A DNA stretch of 64,000 bases, taken from the NCBI RefSeq assembly GCF_019931675.1, contig NZ_CP082922.1, forward strand, positions 3,177,001-3,241,000, given 5' to 3'. The notes below the pieces were generated by a model. The model did no database searches. It was not told where the DNA came from and was given only the letters and a program-made list of their open reading frames with translations. This DNA comes from Nocardioides rotundus. Lineage in GTDB: Bacteria; Actinomycetota; Actinomycetes; Propionibacteriales; Nocardioidaceae. The translations under genes were made by a program, and so were the position numbers. Positions 27,742-36,519 of this stretch are shown piece after piece (the stretch's first letter is position 1; the number at the start of each line of letters is the position of its first letter).

Positions 27742-28502
27742 CCACCGCCACGGCCACCACGACCGCCCCGCGCCCGACCACCGCCGCGGGCCGGCTGCTC
27801 ACCCTGACCCGGATGAACGCCCGACTGCTCACCCGCAACCGGCTGACGCTCAGCTACGCCTTCGTGATGCCGCTGCTGCCGCTCCTGCTCGCCCTCGCGG
27901 GCGGCGGCGAGCCGACGGACACCCAGGTCGTCAGCACCGTCGGGGCCTGCCTGATGACCGCACTGCTGTTCTCCGCCTACTACAGCGCGCTCTCCCTGAC
28001 CGTCACCCGCCGCGACGAGCTCGTGCTCAAGCGGCTGCGGACCGGCGAGGCGACCGATCGCGAGATCATCGGCGCCATGCTGCTGCCGGGCATCGCGATC
28101 GTCGTGGGGGTGACCGTGCTCATCGCCCTGATCGGGCCGGTGTTCGACATCCCCCTCCCCGACAACCCCGCCCTGGTGGTCGCCGGCGCGCTGGTCGCGG
28201 CCGTCTGCTTCGCCGTACTCGGCCTGTGGACCGCCGCCTGGACGCCCACCGCCGAGGCGGCCCAGCTCACGTGTCTGCCGATCTTCATGCTCGGCTTCGC
28301 CGGGCTGTTCTTCGAGCTGATGCCCGACGCGGTGGCCCGGGTGGCCGAGTACACCCCCGGCGCGGCGGTCGTGAGCCTGATGGACGCCGGCTGGGTCGGC
28401 GGCGGCGCGAACGTCGTCTCGGCGCTGCTGGTGCTGGTCGCCTGGACCTTCGCCGCCGTCGCGCTCGCCCGGCGCGGCATGCGGTGGGAGCCGCGCGCCT
28501 GA
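27738..28502 (+). CDS. ABC-2 type exporter permease
   Basis: 254 aa with six predicted membrane helices (for example TLSYAFVMPLLPLLLALAGG, LVVAGALVAAVCFAVLGLW, ALLVLVAWTFAAVALARRG). It is the permease half of the exporter. ATG overlaps the ATPase stop. The N-terminal 20 residues are Thr/Ala-rich and cytosolic. Substrate unknown. Confidence 0.92.
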   Translation: MTTATATTTAPRPTTAAGRLLTLTRMNARLLTRNRLTLSYAFVMPLLPLLLALAGGGEPTDTQVVSTVGACLMTALLFSAYYSALSLTVTRRDELVLKRLRTGEATDREIIGAMLLPGIAIVVGVTVLIALIGPVFDIPLPDNPALVVAGALVAAVCFAVLGLWTAAWTPTAEAAQLTCLPIFMLGFAGLFFELMPDAVARVAEYTPGAAVVSLMDAGWVGGGANVVSALLVLVAWTFAAVALARRGMRWEPRA

Positions 28503-28516
28503 GCCTTTCCCGCAAC

Positions 28517-28522
28517 TAGGGT
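28517..28522 (+). promoter_or_regulatory. Possible internal -10 element before the two-component genes
   Basis: TAGGGT 25 nt before the kinase ATG, ahead of a GAGGAGG ribosome site. It may give the kinase/regulator pair expression separate from the exporter. Confidence 0.35.
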
Positions 28523-28546
28523 CGGACCGACACGAGAGGAGGCGCG

Positions 28547-29701
28547 ATGCGCTGGAGCTACCGCGGGCTGGGCCAGGCCGACCGGGTCGAGCTCTACACC
28601 CAGCAGAGCTTCGTGGTGCTGCTCTGGCTGATGCCGGCGGCCTTCGTGCTCCCCGTGCTCGGAGGCGCCGGGCTGCCGGGTTGGCTCCTGGCGTTCCTCG
28701 TGACCATGGCGGTGGCGACGGCCGTGGAGCTGCGCTTCTTCCGGGATTGGCGCGAGCCCGGCCCGCTCGAGCAGGCGCTCCTGGTCGGGTCCGCCCTCGT
28801 GGCGGCGGTCGTGCTGCGCTCCTCCGACCTGGTCGGGTACGACGCCCGCGCCGTCGCGATGGCGCTCGTGTGGGCCGTGGTCTGGCCCCTCGCCGGCGCC
28901 CGGGGCACCCTCGCCATCGCCCGCCTGCTCGGCGTCGCCGCGCTGGTCGGCGGCATCGGCACCAGCGCCCAGAGCCGCGCGGCGTGGTGGGTCGACGCGT
29001 CCGCCGGAGCGATCGTGGCGCTCTTCGTCACCGCGTTCAGCCTCTTCACCGTGCGGCTGTCGGTCTGGATCGTGACCGTCGTGCGGGAGCTGGACGAGGC
29101 GCGCGAGGCCCAGGCGTCGCTGGCCGTGGCCGAGGAGCGGCTGCGCTTCTCCCGCGACGTCCACGACGTGATGGGCCGCCAGCTGTCCACCATCGCCCGC
29201 ACCAGCGAGCTCGCCGCGACCCTGGCCCGCCGGGGCGACTCGGCCGGAGCCGCGGACCGGATGGCGGAGGTGCAGGGGTATGCCGACGAGGCGCTGCGGG
29301 AGGCCCGCGAGCTGGCCCGGGGCTACCGCGCCCCCACGCTGGAGCAGGAGGTCGCCGGCGCCCGGTCGCTGCTGGAGGCCGCCGGGATCACTGCCGACCT
29401 GGACGTCGCGGGCGTCCCCGAGGACTGGCAGGAGGCGGTGGCGCTGACCATCCGCGAGGGCGTCACGAACATCCTGCGGCACTCCCGGGCGACCGCCGTG
29501 CGGGCGAGCTGGGACGGCCGGGTGCTGGAGCTGGCCAACGACGGCGCCGGGGCGCCGGGTGGGCCGGGGCAGGGACTGACCGGACTGTCGGAGCGGGTCG
29601 AGCCGCACGGGGGGCGGATCGACACGACCCACGACGCCGGTCGGTTCCTCCTCCGGCTCACCATCCCGGCCGCCGCCACCGCCGCGGAGGCGCGCGCGTG
29701 A
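28547..29701 (+). CDS. NarL-family sensor histidine kinase (HisKA_3)
   Basis: 384 aa. Five to six membrane helices fill residues 20-180 with almost no extracytoplasmic domain, the intramembrane-sensing layout of DesK/LiaS-like kinases. The HisKA_3 H-box is RFSRDVHDVMGRQLSTIA. The ATPase part is short: TIREGVTNILRHSRAT (N-box) and GQGLTGLSERVEPHGG (G-box). It phosphorylates the regulator encoded next (GTGA overlap). A strong GAGGAGG site precedes the ATG. It probably reports on membrane stress relieved by the upstream exporter. Confidence 0.94.
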   Translation: MRWSYRGLGQADRVELYTQQSFVVLLWLMPAAFVLPVLGGAGLPGWLLAFLVTMAVATAVELRFFRDWREPGPLEQALLVGSALVAAVVLRSSDLVGYDARAVAMALVWAVVWPLAGARGTLAIARLLGVAALVGGIGTSAQSRAAWWVDASAGAIVALFVTAFSLFTVRLSVWIVTVVRELDEAREAQASLAVAEERLRFSRDVHDVMGRQLSTIARTSELAATLARRGDSAGAADRMAEVQGYADEALREARELARGYRAPTLEQEVAGARSLLEAAGITADLDVAGVPEDWQEAVALTIREGVTNILRHSRATAVRASWDGRVLELANDGAGAPGGPGQGLTGLSERVEPHGGRIDTTHDAGRFLLRLTIPAAATAAEARA

Positions 29702-30312
29702 CCGATCCGATCCGGGTGCTGCTCGCCGACGACGAGACGCTGGTCCGCACCGCGCTGGCCCAGCTGCTGGACCTCGAGGCCGACCTGACGGTCGTCGGCC
29801 AGGCCGGGTCGGGCCCGGAGGCGCTCGCGGTCGCCCGGCAGCAGCAGCCCGACGTCGCCCTACTCGATCTGCAGATGCCCGCACCGGACGGGATCGCGGT
29901 CGCCGAGCAGCTCGGGCGCGACCTGCCCGGATGCGGCTGCGTCATCGTCACCAGCCACGGCCGGCCCGGGCACCTCAAGCGCGCCCTCGCGGCCGGCGTA
30001 CGCGGCTTCCTGCCCAAGACCACCTCCGCGCATACCCTGGCCGAGGTGGTGCGGACGGTGCACGGGGGTGGCCGGTTCGTCGACCCGCAGCTGGCCGCCG
30101 AGGCGATCGCGGCCGGCGACAGCCCGCTCACCGCGCGCGAGGCCGACGTACTCGAGCTCGCCGCCGACGGCGCACCCGTCGACGAGATCGCCCAGCGGGC
30201 CGCGCTCTCGCCCGGAACGGTGCGCAACTACCTCTCCAGCGCGGTCACCAAGCTCGGCGCGAGCAACCGGCACGACGCCTGCGCCCGGGCTCGCGCGCAG
30301 GGCTGGATCTGA
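29698..30312 (+). CDS. NarL/LuxR-family response regulator
   Basis: 204 aa. Receiver: LLADDETLVR, phospho-Asp in VALLDLQMPAPDG, Lys in GFLPKTTS. LuxR-type helix-turn-helix: SPLTAREADVLELAADGA ... GTVRNYLSSAVTKLGASNR. GTG start within the kinase stop. It most likely controls the exporter operon just upstream. It ends two bases before the stop of the convergent DUF3151 gene. Confidence 0.95.
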   Translation: MTDPIRVLLADDETLVRTALAQLLDLEADLTVVGQAGSGPEALAVARQQQPDVALLDLQMPAPDGIAVAEQLGRDLPGCGCVIVTSHGRPGHLKRALAAGVRGFLPKTTSAHTLAEVVRTVHGGGRFVDPQLAAEAIAAGDSPLTAREADVLELAADGAPVDEIAQRAALSPGTVRNYLSSAVTKLGASNRHDACARARAQGWI

Positions 30313-30314
30313 CG

Positions 30315-30728
30315 TCAGCCGAGCAGCGCGGCGTAGGCATCGGGGCTGGAGTCGCGCAGGAAGTCCGCGCAGCGCTGCTCCTCGTCGGTCTCGCCGATCG
30401 CGCCGGCGGCCTGGGCCAGCAGGGCGAGGCTGGTGAGGAAGCCGCGGTTCGGCTCGTGGCTCCACGGCACCGGGCCGTGACCCTTCCAGCCGTTGCGGCG
30501 CAGCAGGTCGAGCGAGCGGTGGTAGCCCACGCGCGCGTAGGCGTAGACGGTGACGTCGTCGGCGCCCTCGTCCTGCGCGGCGCGCGCCAGCGCGGCCCAG
30601 GCGACCGGGGAGGCCGGGTTGCGGCGTACGACGTCCATCGGGGCATCGCCGGACGCCAGCTCCGCGGCGGCCGGGTCCTCGGGCAGCCTGGTCTCCGGCG
30701 GCTGCGCCATCAGGTCACGGTGATCCAT
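30315..30728 (-). CDS. DUF3151 family protein
   Basis: 137 aa, a conserved actinobacterial protein of unknown function (Rv0360c-like). Typical segments: NPASPVAWAALARAA, VYAYARVGYHRSLDLLRR, NGWKGHGPVPWSHEPNRGFL and RCADFLRDSSPDAYAALL. It is all-helical and TPR-like in appearance, without membrane segments. The ATG lies six bases after a TAGGGT box, so it is probably leaderless. It is divergent from the MFS exporter. Confidence 0.9.
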   Translation of the reverse strand: MDHRDLMAQPPETRLPEDPAAAELASGDAPMDVVRRNPASPVAWAALARAAQDEGADDVTVYAYARVGYHRSLDLLRRNGWKGHGPVPWSHEPNRGFLTSLALLAQAAGAIGETDEEQRCADFLRDSSPDAYAALLG

Positions 30729-30734
30729 GCGCCC

Positions 30735-30740
30735 ACCCTA
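30735..30740 (-). promoter_or_regulatory. -10 element of leaderless DUF3151 gene
   Basis: TAGGGT on the minus strand, six bases before ATG, with no Shine-Dalgarno. Confidence 0.6.
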
Positions 30741-30787
30741 GGGCTCCGGTGGGTGCGGTGTCGGCGGCCGGGTGTTCACTGGTCCCT

Positions 30788-32272
30788 GTGACCGCCGCAC
30801 CGACGACCTGCGCCACGGACGAGACGATGGCCAACCCGTGGCCGGCCCTGCTCGCGCTGTGTCTCGGCTTCTTCATGATCCTGCTGGACACGACCATCGT
30901 GACGGTGGCGACCCCGGCGATCATCGGCGACCTCGGCGCCCAGGTGAACACGGTCGTGTGGGTGACCAGCGCCTACCTGCTCGCCTATGCCGTGCCGGTG
31001 CTCATCACCGGGCGGCTCGGTGACCGGTTCGGGCCGCGGCGGATCTACCTGATCGGGCTGACGATCTTCACCCTCGCCTCGCTGTGGTGCGGGCTCACCT
31101 CGACCATCGAGGGGCTGATCGCGGCGCGGGTGGTGCAGGGCCTCGGCGCGGCGCTGATGACCCCGCAGACGATGTCGGTCATCACCCGGATCTTCCCGCC
31201 CGAGCGGCGCGGCAGCGCGATGGCGCTGTGGGGCGCCACCGCGGGCGTCGCGACCCTGGTGGGCCCGATCCTCGGCGGGGTGCTCGTCGACCACCTGGGC
31301 TGGGAGTGGATCTTCTTCATCAACGTCCCGGTCGGCGTGGTCGGCGTGGTGCTCGCCTCGCGCCTGGTGCCGCGGCTGGTGACGCACGCGCACCGCTTCG
31401 ACTGGCTCGGGGTGGCGCTCAGCGGGGTCGGGATGTTCCTGCTGGTCTTCGGGCTGCAGGAGGGCCAGCAATACGACTGGTCCACCATCGCCGGCCCGTT
31501 CACGGTGTGGCGGCTGATCGTCGCGGGGCTGGTCGTGATGGTGCTCTTCGTGCTCTGGCAGTCGCGCAACCGTCAGGAGCCGCTGGTCCCGCTCTCCCTG
31601 TTCGGCGACCGCAACTTCTCGGTCTCCAACGTCGCGATCGTCACGGTGAGCTTCTCCTTCACCGCGATGGGTTTCCCCCTGATGCTCTACGCCCAGCTGG
31701 TCCGGGGGTGGTCGCCGACCGAGTCCGGCCTGCTGCTCGCGCCGATGGCGGTCATGTCGATCCTGCTGGCGCGGCTCTCGGGGTCACTCACCGACCGGCT
31801 GCACCCCCGGATCCTGACCGTCGGCGGCTTCGTGGTGCTCGGCGGCGCGCTGCTGCTGGTCTCCTCCGTGCTCACGCCGACCACCCCGCTGTGGGAGCTC
31901 CTCGTCGGGTTCGCCCTGATGGGAGCGGGCAGCGCGTTCCTGTGGGGTCCGCTGGCGGCGAGCGCCAACCGCAACCTGCCGCCGCAGCGGGCGGGTGCCG
32001 GGTCGGGGGTCTACAACGCCACCCGCCAGGTCGGCGCGGTGCTCGGGTCCGCGGCCATCGCCGTGCTCATGGACGCCCGGCTCTCCGCCAACGGGCTGGA
32101 CTTCTCCCCCAGCGGCGGGCACGGCACCCCCGCGGCCGCGCTGCCTCCCGCCGCGGCCGGCGCCTTCACCGAGGCGATGGCGCAGTCCCTGCTGCTCCTG
32201 CCCCTGGTGCTCGCGCTCGGCCTGGTCGCGGTGCTGTTCTTCCAGACCCCGCGCCACCTGCTGGCCCGCTGA
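30788..32272 (+). CDS. DHA2-family (EmrB/QacA-type) MFS drug exporter
   Basis: 494 aa with 14 predicted membrane helices. Motif A is GRLGDRFGPRRIYLIG, motif C is TLVGPILGGVLVDHLGWEW and the DHA2 motif LDTTIVTVATPAI lies in TM1. GTG (VTAAPTTCATDE) is preferred; a TTCACT box lies seven bases upstream, compatible with leaderless expression. An internal ATG (MANPWPALL) 39 nt later is possible. Proton-driven export of toxic compounds is the family role; the substrate is unknown. Confidence 0.9.
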   Translation: MTAAPTTCATDETMANPWPALLALCLGFFMILLDTTIVTVATPAIIGDLGAQVNTVVWVTSAYLLAYAVPVLITGRLGDRFGPRRIYLIGLTIFTLASLWCGLTSTIEGLIAARVVQGLGAALMTPQTMSVITRIFPPERRGSAMALWGATAGVATLVGPILGGVLVDHLGWEWIFFINVPVGVVGVVLASRLVPRLVTHAHRFDWLGVALSGVGMFLLVFGLQEGQQYDWSTIAGPFTVWRLIVAGLVVMVLFVLWQSRNRQEPLVPLSLFGDRNFSVSNVAIVTVSFSFTAMGFPLMLYAQLVRGWSPTESGLLLAPMAVMSILLARLSGSLTDRLHPRILTVGGFVVLGGALLLVSSVLTPTTPLWELLVGFALMGAGSAFLWGPLAASANRNLPPQRAGAGSGVYNATRQVGAVLGSAAIAVLMDARLSANGLDFSPSGGHGTPAAALPPAAAGAFTEAMAQSLLLLPLVLALGLVAVLFFQTPRHLLAR

Positions 32273-32333
32273 CCCGACTCGGGGTCGACTCGCGCGCCGG
32301 CCTCGTCGTACCCGCCCCCGAGCCCACCCCGCA

Positions 32334-32996
32334 TCAGCTGAGCCGGCCGTCCTCCAGGTGCACCACCGCGTCGGCGAACGACTCGAGCGCGGGGTCGTGG
32401 GTGGCGACGACGACCGTCGTGCCCTCGTCCACCACGAGCGCCCGGATCAGCTCCATCACGCTGGCGCCGGTCTCGGAGTCCAGCTGGGCGGTGGGCTCGT
32501 CGGCGAGCAGCAGCGGCGGCCGGCTGGCCAGGGCACGGGCGATCGCGATCCGCTGCTGCTGGCCGCCGGACATCTCGTCGGGCCGCTGGCGCGCGTGGCC
32601 GGAGAGCCGCACCCGGTCCAGCAGCTCGCTCACCCGGGCGTCCCGGTCGGCGGTCGGCACCCGGGTGATCCGCAGCGGCAGGCCGACGTTCTCCTCAGCC
32701 GTGAGCAGCGGCAGCAGCGCGAAGTCCTGGTGGATCACCCCGACGGTGCTCCGCCGCAGCTCCACCAGCTCGGCGTCCTTGGCACCCGTGACGGCGTGCC
32801 CGGCCACCTCGATGGTGCCCGAGTCGGGCCGGAGCAGCCCGGCGATCAGCCGCAGCAGCGTCGTCTTGCCGGCACCCGAGCGCCCCTTGAGCACGACCAG
32901 CTGGCCCTCGTCCACGGACAGGTCGACGCCCCGCAGGGCGTGCACGTCCTGCCCACCGTGGCCGTAGGTCTTGTGCAGGTCGCGGACCCGGATCAT
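32334..32996 (-). CDS. MacB/LolD-type ABC ATP-binding protein
   Basis: 220 aa. Walker A GRSGAGKTTLLR, Q-loop VIHQDFALLP, signature MSGGQQQRIAIARAL, Walker B PPLLLADEPTAQLD and H-loop VVATHDPALE. Its ATG overlaps the upstream ATPase stop. It is the last gene of a four-gene operon with two large FtsX-like permeases and a second ATPase, so the transporter may use a heteromeric ATPase pair. Confidence 0.95.
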   Translation of the reverse strand: MIRVRDLHKTYGHGGQDVHALRGVDLSVDEGQLVVLKGRSGAGKTTLLRLIAGLLRPDSGTIEVAGHAVTGAKDAELVELRRSTVGVIHQDFALLPLLTAEENVGLPLRITRVPTADRDARVSELLDRVRLSGHARQRPDEMSGGQQQRIAIARALASRPPLLLADEPTAQLDSETGASVMELIRALVVDEGTTVVVATHDPALESFADAVVHLEDGRLS

Positions 32997-33892
32997 CGGT
33001 TCTCCTCCGGCCAGATCTGGATGTGGTCCTCGACCAGCTCCACCCGCACCCGGCGCTGCAGCCCGAGCGCGGTGACGAAGTCGGCGGGCAGCTGCAGCCG
33101 CCCCGCCCGGTCGAGTACGGCGAACTCCTCGGAGACCACGTGCCCTGCCTCGGCGCCGTCGCGGCGCAGCGTCTCCGAGGAGGTGCGGCCGTCGCGGATG
33201 GCCACGGTGCGCCGTACCTCCCCCGCGACCGTCGGGTCGTGGGTCACCACCACGACGGTGGTGCCGTGCTGCTCGTTCGCCTGCTGCAGCGCGCCGTAGA
33301 CCTCGTGGCTCTCGGAGGTGTCCAGCTCGCCGGTGGGCTCGTCGCAGAACAGCACCTCCGGCCCGTTCGCGAGGCCGACCGCGATGGCCAGGCGCTGCTG
33401 CTCACCGCCGGAGAGGTCGGCGGGGCGGCGGTCCGCGCAGTCGGCGATGCCCAGCTGCTCCAGCAGCTCGGCGGCGCGGGAGTCCCGCTCGGCCCGGCCG
33501 GTCCCGGCCAGCCGCTGCGGCAGCGCGACGTTCTCCAGCCCGGTCAGGTAGGGCACCAGGTTGTCGGTCGCCCGCTGCCACACGAACCCGCAGGTGCGGA
33601 GGCGGTACTGCCGGCGCTCCCTGCGGCCCATGGTGAGCAGGTTGTGCCCCGCCACGACCGCCCGGCCGGCGCTGGGGGTGTCCAGGCCGGAGAGGATGTT
33701 GAGCAGGGTCGACTTGCCGCTGCCGGAGGCGCCGACGATGGCGACCAGGTCCCCCCGGTCGACATGCAGGTCGAGGCCCTGGAGGGCGACGACCTCGACG
33801 CCCTTGCGCTTGTAGATGCGCACGAGGCCCTCGCACTCGATCTGCGGAGTGCCGGTGTGGTCGACCGGGGTGGCGACGGCTGTGGTGGTCAT
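32993..33892 (-). CDS. MacB-type ABC ATP-binding protein with C-terminal SpoVT/AbrB-like domain
   Basis: 299 aa, about 60-70 longer than a usual LolD/MacB ATPase. ATPase part (residues about 18-245): GASGSGKSTLLN, VWQRATDNLVPYL, LSGGEQQRLAIAVGL, LFCDEPTGELD and VVTHDPTVA. The tail at about 250-297 reads VLDRAGRLQLPADFVTALGL then RRVRVELVEDHIQIWPEE, which follows the swapped-hairpin AbrB pattern (D-x-x-GR-x-x-x-P ... lGl ... V.ve...i.I). AbrB domains normally bind DNA and dimerise, so the tail may pair ATPases or sense the operon's own promoter. Start ATG at MTTTAVATPVD; the frame continuing upstream is antisense to the permease. Confidence 0.9.
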   Translation of the reverse strand: MTTTAVATPVDHTGTPQIECEGLVRIYKRKGVEVVALQGLDLHVDRGDLVAIVGASGSGKSTLLNILSGLDTPSAGRAVVAGHNLLTMGRRERRQYRLRTCGFVWQRATDNLVPYLTGLENVALPQRLAGTGRAERDSRAAELLEQLGIADCADRRPADLSGGEQQRLAIAVGLANGPEVLFCDEPTGELDTSESHEVYGALQQANEQHGTTVVVVTHDPTVAGEVRRTVAIRDGRTSSETLRRDGAEAGHVVSEEFAVLDRAGRLQLPADFVTALGLQRRVRVELVEDHIQIWPEENR

Positions 33893-36519
33893 GGGGTCTC
33901 CGATTCTGCCGGGTCCGGGCGGCGGGGCCGCACGAGCAGCGCGGTCGCGACGGTGACCAGCACCAGGGCCACGACCAGCGCGAGGAGAGTCAGGGGCGCG
34001 AGGCGCACCGGGAGCGAGACCGTCGGGGCGGCGAGGGCCGCGGGGTCGAAGGCATGGCCCGCGACCACCGCGAGGGCGACGCCGGCCACGGCGGCGGCCA
34101 GCGCGACGGCGCCCACCACGGGGACGATCGCCAGGGCGGCGGCGCGGCGGATGTCGCGCACTCCGGTGCCGAGGGTGCTCAGCACCCCGGAGGTACGCCG
34201 CCGCGCCGGGCCGCCCAGCACCACGACGAGCGTCAGCGCGACGAGGCCGAGCACGCCCCCGGCGAGCGCGGCCGACATCAGCACCCGACGGGTCCGCTGG
34301 ACCGCGGGCGAGGAGAGCGCCTCCTCGGTGATCCGACTGCGGGAGAGCACCTCGGCCTGGGGGTCCCGCTCGCGGACGATCCGGGCGACCGCGGCCGGGT
34401 CGGGGTCGCCGGAGACGAGCGCGAGGTCGAAGGTGTCGGCGGCCCGGCCGGTGGCCTCGCCCATCGCGTCCAGATCGACGATGAGGAAGGGGTCCTCGCC
34501 GGTCAGCCCGGGGATCCCGTCGACCCGGTCGACGGCGCGGATCGTGGCGTCGCCGTAGGTGAAGCGCACCGTGGAGTCGCCGTCGAGCTGCAGCCCCGGC
34601 GAGGCGACGACCTCGAGCACGTCCCCGCGCGGCCGCGGCATCTCGAGATCGCCGACCGCCGGGTCGAGCACCCGCTGCAGACGCGCGGTGTCCGCGGCGA
34701 TCAGCTGGACCTTGCCCAGCCCCTCGGGGGTCTCGACGGTCGCCTGGTCGTTGAGCAGCACGGGGACGACGGCGCCCGCGCCCGGGAGCCGCCCGACCCG
34801 GTCGAGGGCGTCCGCGCGCAGCACGCTGCTGCGCACCGAGACGTCGGCGACGGCGGTCTCCCAGCCCGCCCGCTCGGCACCCGCCTCCAGGGTGTCGTCG
34901 GCGGCGAGCGCCAGCACCCCGGTGGCCAGCGCGAGGACGGCGGCGACACACGCCAGGGAGGTACGGCGCACCACGTCGCCGGCCTGGGCGAGCGCGACCA
35001 TCCCGACCAGCGAGCGGCCGCGTGCGGCGGTCCGGCCGACCGCGATGAGGAGCGGTCCGAGGAGTCGTACGGCGATCACCGCGGTCGCCGTACCGATGAG
35101 GACCGGGAGCGCCAACACGATCGGGTCCCGCGCGCCCACCGAGTCGTCGGCCCACACGAGCAGCACCCCACCGACGGCGAGGACGACCACGACCAGCTGG
35201 AGGGCGTCGACGAGGACGGTGCGGATCAGCCCCGTGGAGGCCGGCACCGCCTGGGCGACGGTGATGACCGCGACGCAGGCCAGCGCCGCGGCAGCGGCCA
35301 CGACGAGGTCGCCCAGCCGCACGGGGCCGGGCAGAGCGGCGGCCAGTCCCACGAGCAGCAGCCCGGGCAGCACCCAGAGCACCGCCTCCACGGCGGCCCG
35401 GACGCCGAGCCAGGAGGTCGAGGCGCCGCGCGCCCGCATCACGGTGAGCACGGCCTGGCGCCGCTCGACCAGCAGCAGCGCGGCCGCCCAGAGGACGACG
35501 AGGAGGCCGGACGCCACGCCGCTGAGGACCAGGGTGAGCACGCCGTCGCTGGCGCGCAGCGAGGTGACGACCCCGGACGCGGTGTCGGCGAGGCCGGTCG
35601 CGGCCGAGGCCCCGGTGGAGGGCACCACCTCGGGCCAGGACTGCAGCCGGGTACGGCGGAGCTGCTCGACCAAGCCGGGCACGGCCTCGGCGTCCGGCGG
35701 CCGGGCCAGGTCGAAGCTGTAGCGCAGCATCGGGTCCTGCGGCCAGGTCGCCCCGAAGACCGTCTCGGGGTCGGCGGCCAGCGCGGTCGCCCGCACCAGG
35801 TTGACCTCGGGGAGCACCGAGATCGACGGTGCGCGGGTGGCCGGCACGTCGTCCAGCGCGGTGGGCGCCTCGCCGCGCGGGCGGAAGGTGCCCACCACCC
35901 GCAGGATGGTGGACTCGCGGGGCGAGAGGTCCAGGCTGGAGCTGGACGGCTCGGCCCACGAGCCGACCGGAAGGTCCAGTGCCTTCGCGGTCTCCTCGTG
36001 GATCAGCACCTCGACGACCGCGGCGGTCGCCGGGCCGTTGCGGTCGCGGGCCACGGCGTCGGGCAGTCGCCGTACCGTCGCTCCGGGACGCGGTTGGCGT
36101 CCGCTCACCAGGTCGACGAGCGAGGTCATCTCGGGGAAGCCGGCCACGGAGAGGTACGACGGCTGGGCGCTGCGCGCGGGCAGGATCTTCAGCGCCTGCT
36201 GGTTGGTCATCGCCACGGCACGGGGGCCGGACAGCAGCCGCCGCACCTGCGGGGAGATCGCCGCGCGCACCTCGGCACCGCCGCCCGCGGGCAGCCCGTC
36301 GGCGTCGACGCCGGTGTAGTCGACCTGCAGCTGGGAGGCGGTGTGGCCGGCGCGGTCGAAGGCGCCGCGGGCCAGGTCGTCGGCGCTGGTGCGCAGCCAG
36401 GCGGAGGAAGCCCCGGCGGCCACCGTGGCCCCGCTGCACAGGAGCACCAGCAGGAGCACGATCGCGCTGGGGCGGATGCCCGGGCGCCTCCGGGACGCGC
36501 GATGCCGGCCGGTCGTCAT
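33889..36519 (-). CDS. FtsX-like ABC permease, large (MacB-type)
   Basis: 876 aa. One N-terminal membrane helix (about 17-38) is followed by a ~280-residue extracytoplasmic domain, then three clusters of membrane helices (about 330-440, 455-520 and 750-870) in the FtsX/MacB manner (SGVASGLLVVLWAAALLLVER, GGVLGLVALTLVVVLGGPARR). Two FtsX-like units seem to be joined in one chain. It likely uses ATP hydrolysis in the cytosol to drive movements outside the membrane, exporting a lipid, peptide or drug. ATG overlaps the stop of the upstream permease. Confidence 0.88.
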   Translation of the reverse strand: MTTGRHRASRRRPGIRPSAIVLLLVLLCSGATVAAGASSAWLRTSADDLARGAFDRAGHTASQLQVDYTGVDADGLPAGGGAEVRAAISPQVRRLLSGPRAVAMTNQQALKILPARSAQPSYLSVAGFPEMTSLVDLVSGRQPRPGATVRRLPDAVARDRNGPATAAVVEVLIHEETAKALDLPVGSWAEPSSSSLDLSPRESTILRVVGTFRPRGEAPTALDDVPATRAPSISVLPEVNLVRATALAADPETVFGATWPQDPMLRYSFDLARPPDAEAVPGLVEQLRRTRLQSWPEVVPSTGASAATGLADTASGVVTSLRASDGVLTLVLSGVASGLLVVLWAAALLLVERRQAVLTVMRARGASTSWLGVRAAVEAVLWVLPGLLLVGLAAALPGPVRLGDLVVAAAAALACVAVITVAQAVPASTGLIRTVLVDALQLVVVVLAVGGVLLVWADDSVGARDPIVLALPVLIGTATAVIAVRLLGPLLIAVGRTAARGRSLVGMVALAQAGDVVRRTSLACVAAVLALATGVLALAADDTLEAGAERAGWETAVADVSVRSSVLRADALDRVGRLPGAGAVVPVLLNDQATVETPEGLGKVQLIAADTARLQRVLDPAVGDLEMPRPRGDVLEVVASPGLQLDGDSTVRFTYGDATIRAVDRVDGIPGLTGEDPFLIVDLDAMGEATGRAADTFDLALVSGDPDPAAVARIVRERDPQAEVLSRSRITEEALSSPAVQRTRRVLMSAALAGGVLGLVALTLVVVLGGPARRRTSGVLSTLGTGVRDIRRAAALAIVPVVGAVALAAAVAGVALAVVAGHAFDPAALAAPTVSLPVRLAPLTLLALVVALVLVTVATALLVRPRRPDPAESETP

